NCBI GenBank assembly: GCA_017427945.1
Contig: JAFRRT010000013.1
Span: 62,001-126,000 of the forward strand
Source: Muribaculaceae bacterium
GTDB taxonomy: Bacteria; Bacteroidota; Bacteroidia; Bacteroidales; Muribaculaceae
Length of the DNA: 64,000 bases
Reading direction: 5' to 3'
In this document: positions 1 through 6,618 of the stretch, in pieces
Layout: each line of letters starts with the position of its first letter
How positions within the stretch are numbered: position 1 is the stretch's first letter
Position numbers and translations under genes: made by a program
The notes under the pieces: model-generated
The model's input: only the letters and a program-made list of their open reading frames with translations
Databases searched by the model: none
Told to the model about the DNA's origin: nothing

Positions 1-1
1 T

Positions 2-658
2 GGTGCCGAGGCTGTGGAGGCCGCCAAGCAACTGATCCGCAAGATGGGTCTGGAGAATCCCAGCGTGGTGTTCTACAAAGAACTGACGCCCGGTTTCACC
101 TTCTTCAACTGCTACGGCAGCTGTACCCACACGGTGGATTACAGCACCATCTACGTTCCCAAAGTGGAGAGCGACACGATGGACATGTATGAGACCGACG
201 AGTACATCAAGGAGAACATCGGCCGAAAGATTGTCATTGTGGGTGCCTCGACGGGTACCGACGCCCACACTGTGGGCATCGACGCCATCATGAACATGAA
301 GGGTTATGCCGGCCATTACGGCTTGGAGCGCTACGAGATGATCGAGGCCTATAACCTGGGTTCACAGGTGCCCAACGACGAGTTTATTGCCAAGGGTATC
401 GAACTCCATGCCGATGCACTGCTCGTCTCACAGACGGTAACCCAGAAGGACGTTCACATTAAGAACATGACCGAGTTCATCGAGCTGATGGAGGCCGAGG
501 GCCTGCGCGACAAGATGATTTGCTGCTGTGGCGGTGCCCGTGTGACCCACGAGTTGGCCAAGGAGCTGGGCTTTGATGCCGGTTTCGGCATGAACACCTA
601 TGCCGACGATGTGGCTTCGTTTGTGGTCCAGGAAATGGTCAAGAGAGGAATGAAATAA
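2..658 (+). CDS. kamE: Lysine 5,6-aminomutase beta subunit, 5'-truncated by window edge
   Basis: This is the cobalamin-binding subunit of the adenosylcobalamin/PLP enzyme that moves the terminal amino group of beta-lysine or D-lysine in anaerobic lysine fermentation. The frame is open to base 2 (G-A-E-A-V-E-A-A-K), so the true start lies upstream and the GTG at 14 is unlikely to be the start. The B12-binding DxHxxG motif is visible as DAHTVG at about 260-277, and a lysine lies 11 residues after the histidine (MNMKGY). That matches the family spacing between the cobalt-ligating His and the PLP-binding Lys. The C-terminal half is a Rossmann-like B12 domain ending with ADDVASFVVQEMV. The remaining pathway genes (alpha subunit, kdd, kce, kal, atoD) are not in the window and presumably precede it. 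The next gene starts 40 bases downstream. Confidence 0.93.
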   Translation, partial: GAEAVEAAKQLIRKMGLENPSVVFYKELTPGFTFFNCYGSCTHTVDYSTIYVPKVESDTMDMYETDEYIKENIGRKIVIVGASTGTDAHTVGIDAIMNMKGYAGHYGLERYEMIEAYNLGSQVPNDEFIAKGIELHADALLVSQTVTQKDVHIKNMTEFIELMEAEGLRDKMICCCGGARVTHELAKELGFDAGFGMNTYADDVASFVVQEMVKRGMK

Positions 659-698
659 TTTTTTAAACAACATAATTAATCTCAAAACACTTATTGTT

Positions 699-1358
699 AT
701 GGATAAATATCAAATGAGAGAAGTCATCGCAAAACGTGCTGCAAAAGAGCTGCACGACGGCGATGTTGTAAATCTGGGAATTGGTATTCCCACGTTGATT
801 CCTAACTATCTGCCCGAAGGCGTTTCTGTAACGCTGCAGACCGAGAACGGTGCCATGGGCATGGGTCCCTCTCCCGAAGAAGGCAAGGAGGACAAGAACC
901 TCATCAATGCCGGTGGTGGCGCCATCACGCTGAATCCCGGTGCCTGCACTTTCGACTCGGCAACCTCGTTCGCCATCATCCGCGGCGGCCACGTGAACGT
1001 GTCGTTCCTGGGCGCTTTGCAGGTTGACGAGAAGGGTAACCTTGCCAACTGGATTATCCCCGGCAAGATGGCTCCCGGTATGGGCGGTGCCATGGACCTC
1101 GTGGTAGGTGCCAAGCGCGTGATCCTCACGATGGAGCATACCCAGAAAGGCAACCCCAAGATTTTGAAAGAGTGCACGCTGCCTCTTACCGCTGCCGGCC
1201 AGGTGAACATGATTATCACCGAGATGGGTGTGATGGACATCACCCCCGAGGGCATCGTGCTGCGTGAGCTCCATCCCGAGTTCACTGTCGAGGATGTGCA
1301 GGCTGCTACCGAGGCCAAGCTCATCATCTCGCCCGACCTGAAACCTATGGATGTTTAA
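699..1358 (+). CDS. atoA: Butyryl-CoA:acetoacetate CoA-transferase, beta subunit
   Basis: This is subunit B of a class I (family I) 3-oxoacid CoA-transferase. In lysine fermenters it moves CoA between butyryl-CoA and acetoacetate. The 219-residue length is normal for the separate beta subunit. The catalytic glutamate is visible at about residue 49 in TENGAMGMGP, with the nucleotide-binding LGIGIP stretch before it and the GAKRVI and MTEMGV-like (ITEMGVMDI) family segments after it. The alpha subunit gene is absent here and should lie upstream of kamE. The position between kamE and crt supports a fermentation role rather than short-chain fatty-acid uptake. The acetoacetate specificity is inferred from this context, not read from the protein. 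Confidence 0.88.
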   Translation: MDKYQMREVIAKRAAKELHDGDVVNLGIGIPTLIPNYLPEGVSVTLQTENGAMGMGPSPEEGKEDKNLINAGGGAITLNPGACTFDSATSFAIIRGGHVNVSFLGALQVDEKGNLANWIIPGKMAPGMGGAMDLVVGAKRVILTMEHTQKGNPKILKECTLPLTAAGQVNMIITEMGVMDITPEGIVLRELHPEFTVEDVQAATEAKLIISPDLKPMDV

Positions 1359-1374
1359 TTCCTTGTCTGCTGTC

Positions 1375-2151
1375 ATGGAATATGATTTCTTGAAAATTGA
1401 GCGTAACGAGGGTGTTACCGTGATGAAAATCTCGGCGCCCAAGTCGCTGAACGCGCTCAATTCCACCATCCTGAAGGAGATTGACGCCTTTATCGGCTCG
1501 CTGGATGCCACAACGCGCGTGCTCATCATCACGGGCGATGGCGAGAAGTCCTTTGTCGCCGGTGCCGACATCTCCGAGATGGCTCACCTTAACGAGCCTC
1601 AGGGCACCGAATTCGGCCGTCTGGGCGCACAGGTGTTCCGCAAAATCGAGGTTTTGCCCATCCCCGTCATTGCTGCTGTCAATGGTTTTGCCCTGGGTGG
1701 CGGCTGTGAGCTGGCGATGGCTTGCGACATCCGCATCGCGTCGAGCAAGGCCAAATTCGGCCAGCCCGAGGTCGGTTTGGGTATCATCCCGGGCTTCTCG
1801 GGCACCTATCGTTTGCCCAAACTCATCGGCCAGGGCTATGCCAAGGAGATGATTTACACGGGCAAGGTCATCCGTGCCGACGAGGCTCTACGCATAGGCC
1901 TGGTCAATGCCGTTTATGAGCCTGAGGAACTGATGGACAAGGCCATGGAGATGGCTGCCATGATGCTCAAGAACGCTCCCGTGGCCATCAGCCTTGCCAA
2001 GCAGAGCATCAACGAGGGCTATGACCTCGATGCCGACGATGCCATCGGTTTGGAGAACAAACTCTTCGGCAAATGCTTCGCCACCAGCGACCAAAAGGAG
2101 GGCATGGATGCCTTCCTCAATAAGCGCAAGGCCGAATTTACCGGAGAATGA
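1375..2151 (+). CDS. crt: Crotonase, 3-hydroxybutyryl-CoA dehydratase
   Basis: An enoyl-CoA hydratase/isomerase family enzyme that would dehydrate 3-hydroxybutyryl-CoA to crotonyl-CoA. The ATG at 1375 (MEYDFLKIE) gives 258 residues, the usual crotonase length. An in-frame ATG at 1351 would overlap the previous gene and add eight atypical residues, so it was not chosen. The oxyanion-hole segment (AGADI), the first catalytic Glu region (GGGCELAMACD) and the second catalytic Glu (FGQPEVGLGIIPG) are all present. The C-terminal helix is intact. It sits directly between the CoA-transferase and hbd genes, the expected order for the butyrate branch. Confidence 0.92.
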   Translation: MEYDFLKIERNEGVTVMKISAPKSLNALNSTILKEIDAFIGSLDATTRVLIITGDGEKSFVAGADISEMAHLNEPQGTEFGRLGAQVFRKIEVLPIPVIAAVNGFALGGGCELAMACDIRIASSKAKFGQPEVGLGIIPGFSGTYRLPKLIGQGYAKEMIYTGKVIRADEALRIGLVNAVYEPEELMDKAMEMAAMMLKNAPVAISLAKQSINEGYDLDADDAIGLENKLFGKCFATSDQKEGMDAFLNKRKAEFTGE

Positions 2152-2195
2152 TATCAAGAATAATTAATCATTAACAATCTATAAATTACCAGATT

Positions 2196-3032
2196 ATGAA
2201 AATTTGTGTTATTGGAACAGGTACGATGGCCAAGGGTATCGTCAAGGCTTTTGCAGCCAAGATGCCGGTGGTCATGAAGAGCCGCACCCAGGAGAGCCTG
2301 GACAAAGCTATGGCTTCAATCTCCAAGGGCTATAACAAGCTCGTCGAGAAAGGTAAAATCACCGAGGATGCCATGAAGGCCATCCTGGCAAACATCACCA
2401 CAACCACTGACTATGCCGACTTCGCCGATGCCGACCTCGTTATCGAGGCTGCTGTCGAGGATATGCAGTTGAAGAAGGACGTGTTCATGGAGCTTGACAA
2501 GATTTGCAAGCCCGAGACCATCTTCGCCACCAACTCGTCGTCGCTGTCAATTACCGAGATTGCCGCTTGCACCAGCCGTCCCGCTCAGTTCATTGGCTGC
2601 CACTTCTTCAACCCCGCCGACCGCATGGCGCTCGTTGAGGTTATCAAGGGTCAGCTCACCAGCGACGAGACCGCCAAGTGCATCGTTGACCTGACGACCG
2701 AAATCGGCAAGACCCCCGTGCCCGTTAACGAGGCTCCCGGTTTTGTCGTTAACCGCATCCTTATCCCGATGATCAACGAGGCAGTGGGTATCTTGGCCGA
2801 CGGCATTGCCAGCGCCGAGGATATCGACAAGTGCATGATGCTGGGTGCCAACCATCCCATGGGACCCCTGGCCCTGGCCGACCTCATCGGTAACGATGTG
2901 AACCTCGCCATCATGGAGGTGCTCTACAACGAGTTTGGCGATCCCAAGTATCGTCCTCACCCGCTGCTGCGCAAGATGGTTCGTGCCGGACTCCTGGGCC
3001 GCAAGACCGGTGAAGGCTTCTATAAATATTAA
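2196..3032 (+). CDS. hbd: 3-hydroxybutyryl-CoA dehydrogenase
   Basis: This NAD(P)-dependent enzyme interconverts acetoacetyl-CoA and 3-hydroxybutyryl-CoA. The 278 residues are typical of the short bacterial Hbd. The N-terminal Rossmann loop reads GTGTMAKG, so the third glycine of the usual GxGxxG is alanine, a mild deviation. The catalytic histidine is in [11 protein letters not shown], and [11 protein letters not shown] and the C-terminal [12 protein letters not shown] dimerisation segment are conserved. The protein ends [13 protein letters not shown], the characteristic family terminus. It lies 44 bases after crt and 82 before bcd in one transcription unit. Confidence 0.92.
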   Translation: MKICVIGTGTMAKGIVKAFAAKMPVVMKSRTQESLDKAMASISKGYNKLVEKGKITEDAMKAILANITTTTDYADFADADLVIEAAVEDMQLKKDVFMELDKICKPETIFATNSSSLSITEIAACTSRPAQFIGCHFFNPADRMALVEVIKGQLTSDETAKCIVDLTTEIGKTPVPVNEAPGFVVNRILIPMINEAVGILADGIASAEDIDKCMMLGANHPMGPLALADLIGNDVNLAIMEVLYNEFGDPKYRPHPLLRKMVRAGLLGRKTGEGFYKY

Positions 3033-3114
3033 TCATCATTCAGCCCCTGGCTTTTAGTCACCATCCCCTTCATGGGAAAAAACTAAGAACTAAGGACTAA
3101 AAACTAATATAAAA

Positions 3115-4254
3115 ATGGATTTTAGCTATTCAAAGACTGAACAACTGTTCCTGCAGATGGTTCGCTCTTTTGCAGAGAATGAGGTGAAGCCTCTCGCTGC
3201 CGAGGTCGATGAGCAGGAGCGCTTTCCTATCGAGACGGTCCAGAAGATGGGCAAGCTCGGTATGATGGGTATTCCTGTTCCCAAGGAGTATGGCGGGGCA
3301 GGCGGTACCGTCCAGATGTATATCATGGCTGTAGAGGAACTCTCGCGCGTTTGTGCCACGACAGGTGTTGTACTGTCGGCACACACCTCGCTGTGCGTAG
3401 CTCCCATCATGGAGAACGGCACCGAGGAGCAGAAGCAGAAGTACCTGCCCAAGCTCGCTTCGGGCGAGTGGATTGGCGCTTTCGGTCTCACCGAGCCCAA
3501 CGCCGGTACCGATGCCGCCATGCAGCAGACCACCGCTGTTGACGCCGGTGACCACTGGGTGCTCAACGGCTCCAAGATTTTCATCACCAACGCTTCCTAT
3601 GCCAACGTGTTCATCGTTATGGCGATGACCGACAAGTCGCTGGGAACCAAGGGTATCTCGGCCTTCATCGTCGAGCGCGACATGCCCGGTTTCTCCATTG
3701 GCAAGAAGGAGTTGAAGATGGGTATCCGTGGCAGCGCCACCTGTGAGTTGATTTTCGAAAACTGCATCGTGCCCAAGGAGAACCTCCTCGGCCCGCTCGG
3801 CAAGGGCTTCTCAATCGCTATGAAGACCCTCGACGGCGGTCGCATCGGTATCGCTTCCCAGGCCCTCGGCATCGCTCAGGGCGCTATGGACGAGACGGTG
3901 AAGTACACCAAGGAGCGCAAGCAGTTTGGCCGCGCTATCGCCAAGTTCCAGAACACCCAGTTCCAGATGGCCGACCTCAAGACCAAGGTCGAGGCTGCCC
4001 GCCTGCTCGTGCGCAGCGCCGCCTGGAAGAAAGACATGGGCCTGCCCTACAGCGCCGATGCCGCTATGGCAAAATTGTTTGCTGCCGAGACCGCTATGGA
4101 GGTGACTACCAAGGCTGTACAGTTCCATGGTGGCTATGGCTACACCCGTGAGTATCCTGTTGAGCGCATGATGCGTGACGCCAAGATTACCGAGATTTAC
4201 GAAGGTACATCCGAGGTACAGCGCATGGTCATTGCCGGTCATTTGTTTAAATAA
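3115..4254 (+). CDS. bcd: Butyryl-CoA dehydrogenase (acyl-CoA dehydrogenase)
   Basis: This FAD enzyme reduces crotonyl-CoA to butyryl-CoA. Its 379 residues match short-chain acyl-CoA dehydrogenases. Visible signatures are the FAD-binding FGLTEPNAGTDA, the IFITNA segment, and QFGRAIAKFQ. Near the C-terminus is IYEGTSEVQR, whose first Glu (about residue 363) is the expected catalytic base. The two electron-transfer flavoprotein genes follow immediately, with an 18-base gap to etfB. This Bcd-EtfBA order is the one used by electron-bifurcating butyryl-CoA dehydrogenase complexes. Bifurcation here is inferred from neighbours and subunit type, not shown. Confidence 0.93.
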   Translation: MDFSYSKTEQLFLQMVRSFAENEVKPLAAEVDEQERFPIETVQKMGKLGMMGIPVPKEYGGAGGTVQMYIMAVEELSRVCATTGVVLSAHTSLCVAPIMENGTEEQKQKYLPKLASGEWIGAFGLTEPNAGTDAAMQQTTAVDAGDHWVLNGSKIFITNASYANVFIVMAMTDKSLGTKGISAFIVERDMPGFSIGKKELKMGIRGSATCELIFENCIVPKENLLGPLGKGFSIAMKTLDGGRIGIASQALGIAQGAMDETVKYTKERKQFGRAIAKFQNTQFQMADLKTKVEAARLLVRSAAWKKDMGLPYSADAAMAKLFAAETAMEVTTKAVQFHGGYGYTREYPVERMMRDAKITEIYEGTSEVQRMVIAGHLFK

Positions 4255-4257
4255 TTC

Positions 4258-4264
4258 AAGGAGG
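4258..4264 (+). promoter_or_regulatory. Strong Shine-Dalgarno sequence before etfB
   Basis: AAGGAGG lies 8 bases before the etfB ATG at 4273. Bacteroidota genes usually lack such a site, so this one is unusual and fixes the etfB start. Confidence 0.7.
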
Positions 4265-4272
4265 ACTGCAAT

Positions 4273-5055
4273 ATGAATATTATAGTTTGTGTAAAACAAG
4301 TTCCCGATACCACGGTTGTCAAGATTGACCCCGTTAAGGGTACCTTGATTCGTGAAGGCGTGCCCAGCATCATGAACCCCGACGATAAGGGTGGTCTGGA
4401 GCTCGCTCTGAGAATGAAAGATCAGTTCGGTGCCAATGTCACCGTCATCTCGATGGGTCCTCCCCAAGCCGATGTTATGCTGCGTGAGGCGTTGGCTATG
4501 GGTGCCGACCGTGCCATCCTGCTCAGCGACCGCAAGTTTGCCGGTGCCGATACCTTGGCAACATCCTACGCCCTCTCGGGCCTGTGCCGCGTGCTGGACT
4601 ATGACCTTATCATCGCCGGCCGTCAGGCCATCGACGGTGATACCGCTCAGGTGGGTCCCGAGCTCGCCGAGCACCTCGAACTGCCGCAAATTACCTACGT
4701 CGCCGATGCCAAGCTGCTGGAGAACGGCAACCTGCAGGTCGATAAGGAGAATGAGGACGGTGTTCAGGTTCTCGAGGTCGAGGGCAAGTGCCTCTTGACC
4801 GTGCTCGCCTCGGCATTCGAACCGCGTTACATGAGCGTCACCGGCATCATGGAGGCCTATGACAAGGAAGTCGAGGTATGGAGTGCCGACAAGATTGACG
4901 TCGAGGAAGGCAAGCTCGGTCTTGCCGGCTCACCCACCAAGGTGTTCAAGTCCTTCCCCAAGGCCATGAAGGCTCCGGGCGAGGTACACGAGGTAACCCC
5001 CGAAGAGGCTGTTGAGCTCATTGTTAATCAACTCAAAGTTAAACACATCATCTAA
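4273..5055 (+). CDS. etfB: Electron transfer flavoprotein beta subunit
   Basis: Small subunit of the flavoprotein that feeds electrons to Bcd. The 260-residue protein begins MNIIVCVKQVPDTT and carries the MNPDDKGGLE and GRQAIDGDTAQVGPEL motifs. These are characteristic of the EtfB type found with clostridial-style bifurcating Bcd-Etf, where this subunit holds the bifurcating FAD (family knowledge). Translation is supported by a clear AAGGAGG eight bases upstream. The next gene, etfA, follows 11 bases later. No truncation is seen. Confidence 0.92.
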   Translation: MNIIVCVKQVPDTTVVKIDPVKGTLIREGVPSIMNPDDKGGLELALRMKDQFGANVTVISMGPPQADVMLREALAMGADRAILLSDRKFAGADTLATSYALSGLCRVLDYDLIIAGRQAIDGDTAQVGPELAEHLELPQITYVADAKLLENGNLQVDKENEDGVQVLEVEGKCLLTVLASAFEPRYMSVTGIMEAYDKEVEVWSADKIDVEEGKLGLAGSPTKVFKSFPKAMKAPGEVHEVTPEEAVELIVNQLKVKHII

Positions 5056-5066
5056 AAGTTGGCGCT

Positions 5067-6083
5067 ATGGATAAGAAAGATTATAAGAACGTATTCGTTT
5101 TTGCTGAGCAACGCGAAGGTGTTATCCAGTCGGTTGCGTTTGAACTTTTAGGTAAGGCGCGCGACCTGGCCGATGCCCTCGGCGAGAAGGTTGTCGCCAT
5201 GTTGCTGGGATGCGGCATCAAGGACCAGGCACAATCGCTCATCGAGTATGGTGCCGACGAGGTTATCGTTGTTGACGCTCCCGAGTTGAAGGACTTCCTG
5301 AGCGAGCAGTATTCGCAGGCAGTAGGTCAGATTATCACCGAGCGCAAGCCCAATATCGTGCTCTATGGTGCTACCACCATCGGCCGCGACCTGGCTCCCC
5401 GCATCGCTTCCCGCCTCAAGACGGGTCTGACTGCCGACTGCACCAAGCTCGACATCGAGCCCGACAAGGACGAGCAGCCCGAATTCCGCATGACGCGTCC
5501 CGCCTTTGGCGGTAACCTCATGGCCACCATCATCTGCCCCAACAACCGTCCGCAGATGTCAACCGTGCGCCCCGGTGTGATGCAGAAGATGCAGCGCCAG
5601 CCTGGCCGCGAGGGTGTAATCACCGAGTTCGTGCCCAAGTTCGACGAGAGCAAGTTCAAGGTAAAACTCGTCAAGACCATCAAGGCCGACAAGCAGATGG
5701 CCGACATCGCCGATGCCAAAATCCTCATCAGCGGTGGACGCGGTGTGCATGACAAGGAAGGCTTTGACAAGCTGCAGGCCCTCGCCGACGTCCTCGGCGG
5801 TCAGGTGGCTTCGTCACGTGCCATGGTCGATAACGGCGTGATGCCTCACGAGTGCCAGGTAGGTCAGACGGGTAAGACCGTACGTCCCAACCTCTACATG
5901 GCTTGCGGTATCAGCGGTGCCATCCAGCACCTTGCCGGTATGGAGGAGAGCGACTTTATTGTTGCCATCAACAAGGACAAGTTTGCTCCCATCTTCAGCG
6001 TTGCCGACCTGGGTATCGTGGGCGACCTCCACAAGATCGTTCCCATGCTCACCGAGCGCATCAAGAAAGAACTCGAGAAGTAA
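5067..6083 (+). CDS. etfA: Electron transfer flavoprotein alpha subunit
   Basis: Large subunit of the Bcd partner flavoprotein, 338 residues. The C-terminal FAD domain is intact: ISGGRGV, then SRAMVDNG, then the QVGQTGKTV loop, then ACGISGAIQHLAG, IVAINKD and DLGIVGDL. The usual SR(P/A)xVD position is SRAMVD. It is the last gene of the operon. Two plausible rho-independent terminators lie about 400 and 470 bases downstream, beyond a repeat element. Confidence 0.92.
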   Translation: MDKKDYKNVFVFAEQREGVIQSVAFELLGKARDLADALGEKVVAMLLGCGIKDQAQSLIEYGADEVIVVDAPELKDFLSEQYSQAVGQIITERKPNIVLYGATTIGRDLAPRIASRLKTGLTADCTKLDIEPDKDEQPEFRMTRPAFGGNLMATIICPNNRPQMSTVRPGVMQKMQRQPGREGVITEFVPKFDESKFKVKLVKTIKADKQMADIADAKILISGGRGVHDKEGFDKLQALADVLGGQVASSRAMVDNGVMPHECQVGQTGKTVRPNLYMACGISGAIQHLAGMEESDFIVAINKDKFAPIFSVADLGIVGDLHKIVPMLTERIKKELEK

Positions 6084-6120
6084 TTCCCAACTCCTCCTGA
6101 GTTGTGTCATAATTCATGTG

Positions 6121-6156
6121 CTGAAACATAAATCGTGCTTCGCACGAGAAATTAAA
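6121..6156 (+). repeat. REP-like arm, left of MITE copy 1
   Basis: A CGTGC-TTC-GCACG hairpin followed by GAGAAATTAAACAG. The same layout occurs at 41167-41207 (CGTGC-TAT-GCACG, then GGGAAATTGAAACA). An inverted version follows each MITE. It is probably a BIME/REP-type extragenic palindrome family. Confidence 0.6.
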
Positions 6157-6194
6157 CAGAATTTGTGTAAAAATTTAACAAGTAAATTTTATTT

Positions 6195-6395
6195 AATGTG
6201 AGTTCGATGAAATTATTAATTGTCAATCAGTGCGTTAGCAACTCCCCCTCTAAGATTAGAGGGGGCAGGGGGGCGTTGATACCCCAAGAGAAAGTGCTTT
6301 GATGGCAAATCATACTCCTCCGGCGCTACGCGCCACCTCCCCTATCTTAGGGGAGGAATTGAGTATCAGTAACTTATTGTCGTCGAACTCACGTT
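6195..6395. mobile_element. MITE-like element, copy 1 (201 bp)
   Basis: This non-coding element is bounded by inverted repeats AATGTGAGTTCGATGA (left) and AACGTGAGTTCGACGA (right end, reverse complement). It is 199/201 identical to the copy at 41227-41427. Inside are two perfect hairpins: a CCCCCTCTAA/TTAGAGGGGG stem and a CCTCCCCTA/TAGGGGAGG stem. A GGCGC-TAC-GCGCC stem is also perfect in this copy. No perfect target duplication is seen around this copy (left AATTTTATTT, right ATTTATAATT). The family is not recognised. Confidence 0.8.
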
Positions 6396-6401
6396 ATTTA
6401 T

Positions 6402-6440
6402 AATTTTGCTTAATTTCCCGCCCGTAGGGCGGTAATAATT
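6402..6440 (-). repeat. REP-like arm, right of MITE copy 1
   Basis: AATTTTGCTTAATTTC is followed by a CCGCCC-GTA-GGGCGG hairpin. Its reverse complement (GAAATTAAGCAAAATT) matches the left arm motif, so the two arms form an inverted pair around the MITE. Confidence 0.55.
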
Positions 6441-6479
6441 CAGACAATTGCATTAGAACACACTCAACAAGTAAATCAA

Positions 6480-6517
6480 GGGCGGGTGCCACAACACGGC
6501 ATCCGCCCTCGTTTTCT
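6480..6517 (+). terminator. Rho-independent terminator, butyrate operon
   Basis: GGGCGGGTGCC and GGCATCCGCCC form an 11-bp stem with one G/A mismatch, followed by TCGTTTTCTC. It is the first strong plus-strand stop after etfA. Confidence 0.65.
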
Positions 6518-6552
6518 CAAACAACAATTAACACGAATACCCACAAATTCCC

Positions 6553-6609
6553 ACAAATGGCCATGAATAAATAATTCATGACTATTCATGGCTATTTGTT
6601 GTTTTTTAT
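6553..6609 (+). terminator. Long hairpin with T tract between convergent genes
   Basis: ACAAATGGCCATGAATA pairs with TATTCATGGCTATTTGT (17 bp, one mismatch). TGTTTTTTATT follows on the plus strand. It lies just past the stop of the minus-strand restriction gene and could act in both directions. Confidence 0.5.
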
Positions 6610-6618
6610 TGTTTTCGT

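Noticed and set aside
663-1571. 302-codon minus-strand open frame opposite the CoA-transferase and crt genes
   Set aside because: It is antisense to two well-conserved enzymes; its His/Gly/Val-rich translation is the mirror of their codon use and matches no family.
3811-4689. 292-codon minus-strand open frame opposite bcd and etfB
   Set aside because: Same reason: antisense shadow of conserved flavoenzyme genes.
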